Made by a program: the position numbers and the translations under genes. The notes under the pieces are model-generated. The model ran no database searches and was not told the DNA's origin. It was given only the letters and a program-made list of their open reading frames with translations. From positions 1-64,000 of the IMG/VR virus record IMGVR_UViG_3300005534_000001: 64,000 nt of DNA; one strand, 5' to 3'. This document shows positions 39,581 through 47,925 of this stretch, in pieces. Every line of letters starts with the position of its first letter. Within the stretch, counting starts at the first letter, position 1. This stretch comes from a virus.

Positions 39581-40282
39581 ATGACCAAACTCAGGTCAGT
39601 AATCTCAATCGTTCTCAGTCTCTCAGCCATCTTCGCTCTGTGCTCTGTGGGCTATTTCTTCATCCATTTAAGCCGAACAGCAGACGCACTGGCAAATACT
39701 CCAGAGAGCGCAAATAGGACGCTTGAATCCATTTCGGCGACATCGGCCAAGCTCTATGATACGACAACCCAATTAAACGATACGATTGCTCTTGCGAATA
39801 AACGACTCTTCGCGGATGGCGGCCTAATCCAAGCAACTCAGAAATCCATCGTGGCCTACAAATCAGTTGCCGTGGAAGCGGCGATAGGCGAGAAAAAGTA
39901 TTGGAATGAACTGGAAACCGGAACGACTGAGGTTCTGGGCAACGCGAATAAGGCGCTCCAAGGATTGACCACGGCAGAAGTTGGAGTAACGGCAGACTTC
40001 CACGAAAGCACGGCTCATCTGAATGCAGCAGTTGACCGAATCGGCCCAATGGTAGACCAGGGCGGGAAAACGCTCAGAACGGCACAAGGCGCAATTGAAG
40101 CCATAGACGTACCAGCGGTAAACGAAAGCCTCAGAAACGCAAGCCTAGCAACGGGGAATGTGGCTGTAGCAACTGGCGACATCAAAGACGCGGTACATCG
40201 GTGGACGAGGCCGGCATCGGTGCTGAAGTCGCTGGCCATTAATCTGTTGGGATTGGCGGGTAGCGCGAGGGCGTTCTTTTGA
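39581..40282 (+). CDS. Single-pass membrane protein with periplasmic coiled coil
   Basis: 233 aa. An N-terminal span (ISIVLSLSAIFALCSVGYFFI) and a long helical Ala/Thr/Asn-rich region with heptads (TLESISATSAKLYDTTTQL; ATGNVAVATGDIKDAV), ending in a second hydrophobic stretch. Recalls MCP-like or DUF948-like proteins without signalling motifs. Followed by a TTGA-overlapped gene. Confidence 0.6.
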   Translation: MTKLRSVISIVLSLSAIFALCSVGYFFIHLSRTADALANTPESANRTLESISATSAKLYDTTTQLNDTIALANKRLFADGGLIQATQKSIVAYKSVAVEAAIGEKKYWNELETGTTEVLGNANKALQGLTTAEVGVTADFHESTAHLNAAVDRIGPMVDQGGKTLRTAQGAIEAIDVPAVNESLRNASLATGNVAVATGDIKDAVHRWTRPASVLKSLAINLLGLAGSARAFF

Positions 40283-40662
40283 GCGACGAACCGCGCAAGA
40301 AAGCCTCTTATGTGGGAGCGCCAGCAGTGTTCGCTCTTGAGCAAGCCTGCAAAGACATCAACGATGCTTTCGGCGGGTACCGTTGCTATTTGGTTGGATC
40401 GGCGCTTGAACGTGGGGATTGGCGGGATGTAGATGTCCGCTACATTATGGAAGACGAAGAGTTCTCCGTGCTCTTTCCGAATGCTGGCCAGCAGTGGGAA
40501 CAAGATCCGCGCTGGCTATTGCTCACGGTTTCTATTTCGGAAAGGCTTTCCAGAATAACTGGGCTGCCGATTGATTTTCAGATTCAGCCGCAAACTCACG
40601 CCAATGAAAGGCATACAGGAATGCGTTCTGCAATCGGATTGAGAATATACAAACCAGAATGA
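40279..40662 (+). CDS. Nucleotidyltransferase-domain protein, TTG start
   Basis: 127 aa from TTG 40279, which overlaps the upstream stop (TTGA). YLVGSALERGDWRDVDVRYI carries the GS-x10-DxD signature of the minimal nucleotidyltransferase fold; a further Asp in DFQIQPQ may be the third metal ligand. Target unknown. Distinct from the gene at 501. Confidence 0.75.
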   Translation: MSDEPRKKASYVGAPAVFALEQACKDINDAFGGYRCYLVGSALERGDWRDVDVRYIMEDEEFSVLFPNAGQQWEQDPRWLLLTVSISERLSRITGLPIDFQIQPQTHANERHTGMRSAIGLRIYKPE

Positions 40663-40754
40663 AAATCTCCGACTTGCTAAATTCCACAGACAACAGAAAA
40701 GGTTCACGCTTACTAAGTCTTCTCGGTAGATTCTGGGGGAGATACCGAGATTGA
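40659..40754 (+). CDS. Very short hypothetical peptide
   Basis: 31 aa, basic (SRLLSLLGRFWGRYRD). ATG overlaps the upstream stop (ATGA) and the stop overlaps the start of a terminator stem. Supported only by position. Confidence 0.35.
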   Translation: MKISDLLNSTDNRKGSRLLSLLGRFWGRYRD

Positions 40755-40782
40755 GGGGCTGGAGACGGCCCCTCGCTTTTAT
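40753..40782 (+). terminator. Rho-independent terminator
   Basis: GAGGGGC-TGGAGACG-GCCCCTC (7-bp GC-rich stem, 8-nt loop) followed by GCTTTTATT. Ends the unit with the nucleotidyltransferase gene. Confidence 0.8.
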
Positions 40783-40802
40783 TCCCCGGCATCACACTCT
40801 TT

Positions 40803-41111
40803 ATGACCACTCAACAACTTTTCATACCGCGTGGCGTATTTGCCACCAAGATCATCATACTGGCGTTCGCAATTCCACTCGCTGCCATACTCGCTATCCT
40901 GGCAATAATACAAACAGGGAGTGTAAACGTGGACCCAGATACTATCGCAACACTGTGGAAGGCATTCTTTGGGCTCAGCGGAGCCGCTAACCTGTTCTGT
41001 GTTTACAAGTTAGCCGTGATCAGCTATCAACATAAACTCATGTGGACCGACTTCGAACGGCGTAAGCGATTGAACGGTGGCCACAGTCAACACTCCAGCG
41101 ATGGGGAATAA
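40803..41111 (+). CDS. Two-span membrane protein, holin-like
   Basis: 102 aa. Two hydrophobic spans (FATKIIILAFAIPLAAILAIL and LWKAFFGLSGAANLFCVYKLAV) and a charged C-terminus (FERRKRLNGGHSQHSSDGE) match class II holin layout, but no endolysin is certain nearby, so this is a guess from shape. Confidence 0.5.
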   Translation: MTTQQLFIPRGVFATKIIILAFAIPLAAILAILAIIQTGSVNVDPDTIATLWKAFFGLSGAANLFCVYKLAVISYQHKLMWTDFERRKRLNGGHSQHSSDGE

Positions 41112-41173
41112 AATTTACGAAAACAGAAAAATGGTGAAGGTGTTGATGACAGACTTAAGAAACAGCGATAAAG

Positions 41174-41195
41174 TCTCCCATAGAGGAGATTTTTT
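41174..41195 (+). promoter_or_regulatory. Hairpin covering the ribosome site
   Basis: TCTCC-CATAGA-GGAGA followed by six T. The GGAGA arm is the ribosome site of the gene at 41198, so the fold would hide it, or the stem plus T-run would act as a weak terminator. Confidence 0.4.
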
Positions 41196-41197
41196 AT

Positions 41198-41323
41198 ATG
41201 AAAAAGCTGTTCTTCATAGTGGCATCATGCGTTTTACTCTTTGCTCTCATTCGTCCAGCGTCCGTTCCGGTGGATGGTCCCTGGCCGCCTCCGCAGTGCT
41301 TCCCGCCACAGGTCTGCAACTGA
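41198..41323 (+). CDS. Small secreted or anchored peptide
   Basis: 41 aa. MKKLFFIVASCVLLFALI is a signal-anchor or signal peptide; the rest is Pro-rich with two cysteines (PPPQCFPPQVC). GAGGAG precedes the ATG. Size and build recall small Pro-rich outer-membrane spanins, but no partner is identified. Confidence 0.5.
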   Translation: MKKLFFIVASCVLLFALIRPASVPVDGPWPPPQCFPPQVCN

Positions 41324-41342
41324 CCGACTCAGGAGGTTGGGC

Positions 41343-42011
41343 ATGAATCTCAACCTCCTGAATTATTTTGTCGGGATCTTAGGAACCGTACTGTACATTG
41401 CCGTTTTGGTTCGCGTCATCACCAGCAAGTTTGCTCCTCATTTGTCAATGTTCCGCGTTTATTTGGCCTACTGGTCGCTTGCTTCAATCAGCATGGCATT
41501 CGCGACTTTATGGCCTACCGCGTACCCGCAAATATATTCTGTTCTCGCGGCGCAAATTGGCTCTGTTGGGCAGGGCATTATGGCCTTGGCTCTAATCAAT
41601 ATCACTCTGGCAAAAGTCAAAGACAATTTATTTCCGATTGCGTTCTTTGTGATTACAGCCGCGCTGCTGTTCGTTGTCTTCTTGGATGGAACTCCGAACA
41701 CGGTTTCCTCTTTGCTGAGGCTGGGCTGGCGCTGGGATGCGGTTGCTGGGTTATTACTGGCTTTCACGTTGATGCGTTCTCAGGTGTGGCGCTGGGAATA
41801 CTCCTATTCGGTAATCGCCTATTATCTCTTGGCGCAAATCACTCTTCACATCGGCGCAGTCTACCTCCAGAGCATCTGGAATGACACCCACTTCGGGATC
41901 GTGGCGCTTGCTCATCAATTGTCATGCGTTGGGCCGCTGTGGTGGATGACTCGGAAAGTTTTCAGGATGACAAGGCCAGCAGAATCCAAATCGTATGGAG
42001 TTGGTGCTTAA
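41343..42011 (+). CDS. Polytopic membrane protein
   Basis: 222 aa from ATG 41343 behind AGGAGG. Six or seven hydrophobic segments (LLNYFVGILGTVLYIAVL, VYLAYWSLASISMAFATL, ALALINITLA, PIAFFVITAALLFVVFL and more). Resembles seven-transmembrane 7TMR-like topology, and the next gene is a PAS protein, suggesting a sensor pair; inference. Confidence 0.6.
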   Translation: MNLNLLNYFVGILGTVLYIAVLVRVITSKFAPHLSMFRVYLAYWSLASISMAFATLWPTAYPQIYSVLAAQIGSVGQGIMALALINITLAKVKDNLFPIAFFVITAALLFVVFLDGTPNTVSSLLRLGWRWDAVAGLLLAFTLMRSQVWRWEYSYSVIAYYLLAQITLHIGAVYLQSIWNDTHFGIVALAHQLSCVGPLWWMTRKVFRMTRPAESKSYGVGA

Positions 42012-42014
42012 TTT

Positions 42015-42455
42015 ATGACCGACAAGCACAGTATCGAAGAATTTTCGGATTTTGCCAGCGGTGAGCGTCTACGAGAAGAGTTGCGGAGCGCAGGATTTGC
42101 TAAGGCCGCCGATGCCATGCTGGTTATTGACGCTAAAGGCAAGATCGTAGTGGTCAATGAACAGGTGACAACGTTCTTTTGGTACACCGAAGCCGAATTG
42201 CTGGGCGCGTCCGTTGATATTCTAGTACCTGAGAAATTGCGTGATGCCCATGCTCAGCACCGTACAGATTACGTTGATAATCCGGTTGTGCGTTCAATGG
42301 GTGCTGGCCGGGAATTGAGCGGACGGCGCAAAGACGGCAAGGAGTTCCGGGTTGAAATCAGCATCAATCCCCTGCCTCATAGAAATGAAATGTTTTTCAT
42401 GGCCATCGTGCGAAGGCCTACGGTGAAGATGATTGCATCGGGCGTCCAAGGCTAA
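42015..42455 (+). CDS. Free-standing PAS-domain protein
   Basis: 146 aa. Residues 33-130 form a PAS domain: AMLVIDAKGKIVVVNEQ, YTEAELLGASVDILVPE, then GAGRELSGRRKDGKEFRVEIS, the LVP and 'GRRKDG.EF.vEi' blocks of sensory PAS domains. No kinase, cyclase or HTH output is attached. It may sense a ligand or bind a host PAS-containing kinase as a decoy. Next to a polytopic membrane gene. Confidence 0.85.
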   Translation: MTDKHSIEEFSDFASGERLREELRSAGFAKAADAMLVIDAKGKIVVVNEQVTTFFWYTEAELLGASVDILVPEKLRDAHAQHRTDYVDNPVVRSMGAGRELSGRRKDGKEFRVEISINPLPHRNEMFFMAIVRRPTVKMIASGVQG

Positions 42456-42459
42456 GGAC

Positions 42460-42699
42460 ATGGCAACTCGCGATCAGATGATCGCCGATGCGCTCAAGGA
42501 AGTTAAAGACGGTCTCAAGGATTTAGGAAACAAGTTTGACAACAACAAAGACGAGCGTAACCGCGAGATGGCCGAATTTAAACAGCAATATGCCAGAGAA
42601 ATGGCCAAACTGGAAACACAAGTCAAGATTTACGCCGGTATCGCTGGGGCCCTGGGAATGGCAATCGGTACGGCAGTTTCAAAGTTGTTAGTGAGATAG
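42460..42699 (+). CDS. XhlA-like coiled-coil membrane protein
   Basis: 79 aa from ATG 42460. Charged heptads (DALKEVKDGLKDLGNKF; REMAEFKQQYAREMAKLE) then a C-terminal span (YAGIAGALGMAIGTAVSKLL). Same build as haemolysin XhlA-type lysis proteins that work with holins. Confidence 0.55.
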   Translation: MATRDQMIADALKEVKDGLKDLGNKFDNNKDERNREMAEFKQQYAREMAKLETQVKIYAGIAGALGMAIGTAVSKLLVR

Positions 42700-42720
42700 G
42701 GTTTTCATAGGAGCAACAAA

Positions 42721-42909
42721 ATGGCATCAACCATACAGCACGCTTTTCTCATTATCGCTATCATCTGTTGGTTTCTTTCGTCATGTGCAGCAGTGTTCGG
42801 ATATTTCATCCCGGCAACTCCCGCGACCAATCCCTATTACGGGCGCTCGCTGGCAATTCCCTTTATCGCCGTGGGGTTATTTTTCTACGGCATGGCAATC
42901 TATAAGTAG
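42721..42909 (+). CDS. Small two-span membrane protein
   Basis: 62 aa behind GGAG. Two hydrophobic spans (AFLIIAIICWFLSSCAAVFGYFI and AIPFIAVGLFFYGMAI). Holin-sized; function unknown. Confidence 0.55.
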   Translation: MASTIQHAFLIIAIICWFLSSCAAVFGYFIPATPATNPYYGRSLAIPFIAVGLFFYGMAIYK

Positions 42910-42916
42910 CGGCGGC

Positions 42917-43129
42917 ATGTCAGCCGCAGGGATAAAACCCTCTCGTAACTTTAAATCTTCAGAATTTATCCTGGAGATAGACGAAAACGGCGAACACTTC
43001 TGGGTTGGAGATGCGGGCGAGAAATTGACGGAGTTCTTGAGTTTCAAGGCTGAAGATTATTCTCCGAATACCAAGGTAATACTTTACCCGCCATTAACGC
43101 GCACTCGCGGCGATAATGGTGAGACATGA
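42917..43129 (+). CDS. Small hypothetical protein
   Basis: 70 aa from ATG 42917; ATGA overlap with the next gene. Soluble, beta-type, no motif. Confidence 0.5.
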   Translation: MSAAGIKPSRNFKSSEFILEIDENGEHFWVGDAGEKLTEFLSFKAEDYSPNTKVILYPPLTRTRGDNGET

Positions 43130-43683
43130 AGAAGTTCAAAAATAACGGGCAAAGAGTAATTGACCCGACAGAGAATGTCATGTCTCTTGTCGCGGCAGCC
43201 CAAAAACGGCAGGATGATCTTCGAGAAGCGGAGAACAGGCGAATTGATGATCTCAGAAAACAGCAAGTACAGTACGAGCACGAATTGCGTACAGTCCGTT
43301 CGCAATATCAGGATGAATTAGCTCAAGCAGAATCTAAGCGCATTGATGCGCTGGCAACGGCGGAATCGCGAAGGCTTGACGCTGTTCTTGCGGGCATGAA
43401 GGCAGATGTGGCACTCGCTAGCGAAAAAGCCAGTGCGACCGCAGCAACCCTCGCCGCTTCCGTAGCTGCTACGGCAACGGCCACGGCATCACAGATTAAT
43501 GAACTGCGGAACACTCTTGATAAGAGGCTTGCCGCAGTGGAGCAAAATCAGTATCAGGCGGGCGGAGCACAGACGCAACGCAGCGAAGGGCAGAAATCGA
43601 ATCAGTGGGCAATCACGACCGCGATTGTCATTGGCATGGCCGTCATTACATTTCTGCTATCTCGTATCTGGCCGGCCCATTAG
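43126..43683 (+). CDS. Coiled-coil tail-anchored membrane protein
   Basis: 185 aa. Long charged coiled coil (QKRQDDLREAENRRIDDL), an Ala-rich stretch (ATAATLAASVAATATAT) and a C-terminal span (TTAIVIGMAVITFLLSRIW). Proteins of this build recur in phages and virophage-like elements without a known role. Confidence 0.6.
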   Translation: MKKFKNNGQRVIDPTENVMSLVAAAQKRQDDLREAENRRIDDLRKQQVQYEHELRTVRSQYQDELAQAESKRIDALATAESRRLDAVLAGMKADVALASEKASATAATLAASVAATATATASQINELRNTLDKRLAAVEQNQYQAGGAQTQRSEGQKSNQWAITTAIVIGMAVITFLLSRIWPAH

Positions 43684-43697
43684 GGGTATGCGATAAC

Positions 43698-44105
43698 GTG
43701 ATTACAGCATCTCAAATATTGGCCCATCTCTGGGGCGATTACATTTTCCAGTCCGATTGGATGGCCAACGGTAAAACTAAGTGGTGGTTTCCGTGTGCGA
43801 TGCACGTCCTGTTCTATTGTCCAGCATTCTTGCTTTTCCATCCGAGTTGGCAGGCAATGGCGGTCATCGCAGTGACGCACTATTTCATTGACCGCTATCG
43901 GCTGGCCCGCTTCGTCGTGTTCGCAAAGAACTGGTATCTAAAGAAATTCGATTTCTGGAAGCCGATGCCGGTTGGATGGCAGCATAAAGTAACTCCGACT
44001 GGATACCCAGAGTCAACGCCCGATTGGTTGGCGGTCTGGCTCCTGATCATTGCGGACAATATCCTACATCTGACAATTAACGGTCTTGCGCTGAGGTATC
44101 TGTGA
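43698..44105 (+). CDS. DUF3307 membrane protein, GTG start
   Basis: 135 aa from GTG 43698. ASQILAHLWGDYIFQSDWMA is the DUF3307 signature, followed by AVIAVTHYFIDRYRLARF and a C-terminal span (LLIIADNILHLTINGLAL). About four membrane passes. Found in many phages and bacteria; function not established. Overlaps the next gene (GTGA). Confidence 0.8.
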   Translation: MITASQILAHLWGDYIFQSDWMANGKTKWWFPCAMHVLFYCPAFLLFHPSWQAMAVIAVTHYFIDRYRLARFVVFAKNWYLKKFDFWKPMPVGWQHKVTPTGYPESTPDWLAVWLLIIADNILHLTINGLALRYL

Positions 44106-46000
44106 GCACAACAGCCCCATATCTAATTGATCTTCTGCCAGCCGGCAGCAATGCAACCGTCCTGTTCCATGAAATGGGATGGTTTCAGAAGTCTCCGAAT
44201 GGTCACCGAAATGTCGGCTACAACAGCGACGATCAAGTGACGGTAGATCGGCATCTGGATATGATCTTGGCGTTCGGCAGGGGGATTCCAGCTTCGCGGC
44301 TAGGAGTTATTCTGGACTGGTACGGGCCGGGATTCAAAGACCCATATATTGACAAAGCGGGATTGCTGCTAAAAGCCGGTTGTGAAAAGCGGGGCATGAA
44401 ACTCTCGCTCTGCTTCGATCATGGGATTCCCGATGTTCCAGGAGCAGTCGCATACGCAGCGCAGAATTATTTCGGTTCGCCGGCGTTCTTGCGGCATTCG
44501 AGCGGCAAATTATTTGTCACTGACTTCAACACGTCTGCCGATTGGAATACATTGTCCGCTCAATATGGACTGCATTGCTGCCGATGGACAAACGCGAAGC
44601 CGGGAGGGTACGCATGGATCAAATGTGGCCCTGGCGATAACCCTACGGCAATAGACACCCTTTGCCGTGAAAATCAACTCGTGGAAGTTCCTGGAGTGTG
44701 CGCTGGTTTCGATGACGGAGATCCGGCGAATATGGCGCAATCGAAGTGGGGCGGTCCACGGCGAACGGCTGGGTATGAGAACGGCCAAGCGTGGCTGAGA
44801 ACGTGGAAGAGCGTACCAGTAGAGGCGCAGATCATTCAGGTCATCACATTGAGCGACATTGACGAGAGAACGGGAATAATCGGATGCTTGGGAGAGAGCC
44901 TGCCAGCCGATTGTATTTTGCCGGTCGGCGGAGTAATCCCGAATGTGCTTTCAGGTACCCCGGCGCTCAATCCTCCTAAAATACCGCCCAAGCCTACGCC
45001 AATCCAGCAAGTACCCCCGGCGCCCAAAATCGATTACCAAGCCAACATCCTGAAGGCTGGCGCGTACCTTAGAGCATGCGTTGCCCCAGACGGCGAAATC
45101 CTGATGGCTCTGGACTCGCCAATCGTAAACCCGTATTTCTCGAATCTGGCAGCCCTCGGAATGTGCCATGATCCAGCGTGTATTCCATTTGTCATCAATT
45201 GGATGAAATGGTACATCGCCCATGAGAATTTCCCTGACAAATGGGGTGCGATGGGAACGGTATACGATGCGTCCGAAGTCGGCGGGAAGTCAGTTTCGAG
45301 TAACGGAGCCGATTCAACGGATTCTTACGCAGCAACGTTTCTGAGTGTGGCGTGGGCGCTCTGGAATACTGGCGATGCGACGGCACAGGTTTACGTAAAA
45401 TCTATTATTCCGCAATTGCTTGCAGTCGCTGAAGTAGTGCTTCAAACTCAGCAGCCAGACGGTCTTACATGGGCGCTGCCTAATTATCATCAGAAGTATT
45501 TGATGGACAATTGCGAAGGATACCGAGGTCTTATGGACTTCGCATCTCTGTTGCGCGTGACTGGAGCGCAATATACCGGAGATTATTATGGGCGAAAAGC
45601 ATCCGAAATCCTCAACGGTCTGAAATTCATGTGGCTGGGCAAGTTATGGTCTCCATCCAAAGACGAAGCCGGGACCATCGCACAGCCGAACTTGGCAACT
45701 TGGTATCCCGATGCCGTTTGCCAGTTATTTCCAGCAATGCTTGGCGTTGACCCAAATTCGCAGATCACTTACGCTGCATTCAATAAATCTTGGCCGAAAT
45801 GGTCAACCCTTGAGCACGGATCAGATACTTTCCCTTGGTGCCTCTGTGCTTACGCGGCTGCGATCATGGGCGATACCGTGCGGGCAAACGAGTTTATTAG
45901 CGCAGTCATGGCGAAGTGGGCAAACGGATTTACGTGGCCTTTCTTCTCTGCTGAGGCTGGATGGTTTGCTCTGGCTAATGCTATGATGGGCAAGAAATGA
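44102..46000 (+). CDS. Two-domain glycoside-hydrolase-like protein
   Basis: 632 aa, GTG start. The N-terminal ~280 residues resemble GH71/GH99-type (beta/alpha) barrels: TVLFHEMGWF, IPASRLGVILDWYGPGF, LSLCFDHGIP, and later PGVCAGFDDGDP. A Pro-rich linker (about 285-315) leads to an (alpha/alpha)-toroid-like domain (GAYLRACVAPDGEIL, SVAWALWNTGD, DNCEGYRGLMDFASL) such as seen in glycosidases and lyases. Likely cuts a host or capsule polysaccharide. It is among membrane genes, no signal peptide seen. Family call is by eye. Confidence 0.6.
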   Translation: MSTTAPYLIDLLPAGSNATVLFHEMGWFQKSPNGHRNVGYNSDDQVTVDRHLDMILAFGRGIPASRLGVILDWYGPGFKDPYIDKAGLLLKAGCEKRGMKLSLCFDHGIPDVPGAVAYAAQNYFGSPAFLRHSSGKLFVTDFNTSADWNTLSAQYGLHCCRWTNAKPGGYAWIKCGPGDNPTAIDTLCRENQLVEVPGVCAGFDDGDPANMAQSKWGGPRRTAGYENGQAWLRTWKSVPVEAQIIQVITLSDIDERTGIIGCLGESLPADCILPVGGVIPNVLSGTPALNPPKIPPKPTPIQQVPPAPKIDYQANILKAGAYLRACVAPDGEILMALDSPIVNPYFSNLAALGMCHDPACIPFVINWMKWYIAHENFPDKWGAMGTVYDASEVGGKSVSSNGADSTDSYAATFLSVAWALWNTGDATAQVYVKSIIPQLLAVAEVVLQTQQPDGLTWALPNYHQKYLMDNCEGYRGLMDFASLLRVTGAQYTGDYYGRKASEILNGLKFMWLGKLWSPSKDEAGTIAQPNLATWYPDAVCQLFPAMLGVDPNSQITYAAFNKSWPKWSTLEHGSDTFPWCLCAYAAAIMGDTVRANEFISAVMAKWANGFTWPFFSAEAGWFALANAMMGKK

Positions 46001-46242
46001 GAGATATAGTCGTTGCTCTTCTCGTGATTTTTATTGTCGCACTCGTAGTTTTTACGAGATGGATGAAAACCATCCAGTTGCCGCGATTAATTGCCGAAAG
46101 AACACTGCTAGGAATCCCGAGTGGCCAGAGTTATTGGAGTTGGCCAAAAGACAAGAAACTTGAAAGATTAGTTTCTGAGCGCGAACTGAATAGGTCACAA
46201 ATTAAAATCTTGGAGATGCTTGGATTTATGGTGCATGGATGA
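45997..46242 (+). CDS. Single-pass membrane protein
   Basis: 81 aa. N-terminal span (IVVALLVIFIVALVVF) and a basic soluble part (KKLERLVSERELNRSQI). ATGA-coupled at both ends. Confidence 0.6.
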   Translation: MRDIVVALLVIFIVALVVFTRWMKTIQLPRLIAERTLLGIPSGQSYWSWPKDKKLERLVSERELNRSQIKILEMLGFMVHG

Positions 46243-47294
46243 GCGAACACGATGAACTTCAACAGATTTTAGGGGATTCCGCAGGCCGCATTGACTCAAG
46301 GAATGCCAGAGCAGACCAGTGCGAACCGTCCCAGCCTACTTCGCCAGCGGTAACCGAATCAGCAAAGGTCAATTATGCTCAATGGGAAATTGAGCCGAAT
46401 GACATGTTTTTGGCGACTGGCGGAACTCGTGCCACATTACCACCGGGCGTCTATCGACTACTGGAAGATCAACGCGGAATTCACTTCGCTCGCGCCAATG
46501 TCCTCACAGACAAACTGATTGACCTGCACGATTCGGCTGCCAATGAAATCCTTGATGGCATCCGCACGTTCTGGAAGTCCAAAGCCCATTTCGATGAACT
46601 CGGAATTCTGTACAAGCGCGGTTGTCTGCTCTGGGGGCCGCCTGGTAGCGGCAAGACGGCCACAGTTCAGCGACTCATGAAAGAACTCGTTGATGATGGC
46701 GGGTTTGTGATTCTCTGCGATAGCCCACGATTAGCAGTTCATGCTCTGGCGCAAGTTCGACGCATTGAGCCAGACCGGCGTTTGATCGTTGTCGAGGAAG
46801 ACATTGAGGAAATCATGAACCATCACGGTGAGCATCAATTGCTTGCTTTGCTGGACGGTGAAAACCAGATTGCAAATGTCGTCCACATCGCCACTACGAA
46901 TTATCCCGACCAACTAGGGGCGCGAATCATCAACCGTCCAAGCCGATTCGATGAAGTGAAGAAAATAGGGATGCCGAACGAATGGGCAAGAGCAGCATAT
47001 TTCAAAGCCATTCTCGGCACAGAGAAACTTGCGGATTACGGCGGCGAGGAACGGTGGGTCATGGACACTGAAGGCATGAGTATTGCCCACTTGCGCGAAT
47101 TGGTTGTTGCTGTTTATTGCTTGGGGCGCGGTTACGAAGAAACTCTTGACCGTCTCAAGAAAATGGGAATTAAACCAAAGAGTCATGAAGACGGATTCAG
47201 CAATGGCAGAGACTTCGGTATCGGCGCAGCGGCGAATCAACTTAAATCAACGCCAATGAATGCCCCTGCAAAATCTAACGGCGGATGGCGGTGA
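46239..47294 (+). CDS. AAA+ ATPase, Bcs1-like
   Basis: 351 aa. Walker A GPPGSGKT at 133-140, Walker B RLIVVEEDIEEI near 178-188, HIATTNYPDQLG sensor 1 and RPSRFD with the arginine finger, as in Bcs1/FtsH-type AAA+ proteins. The N-terminal 120 residues are variable. AAA+ enzymes remodel proteins; here it follows a membrane gene and precedes virion genes, so it may act on a membrane complex or in assembly. Distinct from any terminase. Confidence 0.8.
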   Translation: MSEHDELQQILGDSAGRIDSRNARADQCEPSQPTSPAVTESAKVNYAQWEIEPNDMFLATGGTRATLPPGVYRLLEDQRGIHFARANVLTDKLIDLHDSAANEILDGIRTFWKSKAHFDELGILYKRGCLLWGPPGSGKTATVQRLMKELVDDGGFVILCDSPRLAVHALAQVRRIEPDRRLIVVEEDIEEIMNHHGEHQLLALLDGENQIANVVHIATTNYPDQLGARIINRPSRFDEVKKIGMPNEWARAAYFKAILGTEKLADYGGEERWVMDTEGMSIAHLRELVVAVYCLGRGYEETLDRLKKMGIKPKSHEDGFSNGRDFGIGAAANQLKSTPMNAPAKSNGGWR

Positions 47295-47431
47295 GGAAAT
47301 TCTGCCGTACTCCGGGCCGTGCCATAACCCGCTATGAAGCATTCAGGCGGTTCGGAATAAAGAACTCAGTTGGTTTCACAATCGGCGGTTACGGCTGCGG
47401 ACCTGAGTATTACTACCGATTCTTGGACTGA
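47285..47431 (+). CDS. Small hypothetical protein
   Basis: 48 aa from ATG 47285 (or 46 from GTG 47291, which overlaps the upstream stop as GTGA). Basic N-terminus, Gly/Tyr-rich end (GGYGCGPEYYYRF). Confidence 0.5.
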   Translation: MAVRKFCRTPGRAITRYEAFRRFGIKNSVGFTIGGYGCGPEYYYRFLD

Positions 47432-47440
47432 AATTGGTCT

Positions 47441-47851
47441 ATGATGACAATCTTAATAATCATCATCGTGGCCATCCTGTTAACGGCAGGGCATTTCACT
47501 ATGATGCATAGGTTTGACGCCGCTTTTAACCGAATACTTGATTCACTTAACGCCATCAAACAAGGGGAAATAAACATGGACGCAGACATTCAGAAACTCA
47601 TTGACCAAGCAAAACTCAATACCAACGCGGAAGCTTCTGCCGTTGCAACAATCAATGGCCTAGCAGCCAAACTCTCCGCAGCACTCGCCAATGTTGGCGG
47701 CCTATCGCCAGCAGATCGCGCAACTCTTCAGGCCGAAGTTACCGACATGCAGACCGGGGCAGCATCCTTGGGGGCCGCGATCGTGGCCAACACGCCGGCA
47801 GCGGGGAATCCTCCGGTAACGACTCCTCCGGTTGTTCCGCCAGCAGTTTAA
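47441..47851 (+). CDS. Small membrane or structural protein, two possible starts
   Basis: 136 aa with an N-terminal span (MTILIIIIVAILLTAG). A second ATG at 47576 has a good AAGGGG site and would give a soluble 91-aa form (MDADIQKLIDQAK...), so two products are possible. The C-terminus is Pro/Val-rich. Confidence 0.5.
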   Translation: MMTILIIIIVAILLTAGHFTMMHRFDAAFNRILDSLNAIKQGEINMDADIQKLIDQAKLNTNAEASAVATINGLAAKLSAALANVGGLSPADRATLQAEVTDMQTGAASLGAAIVANTPAAGNPPVTTPPVVPPAV

Positions 47852-47925
47852 CCCAGAGACGGGCCAGTCCTACAGTTTCCATCGCAGGCTGGCCGTCTTC
47901 ACTTTCGAATAGGAGAATTAATCCC

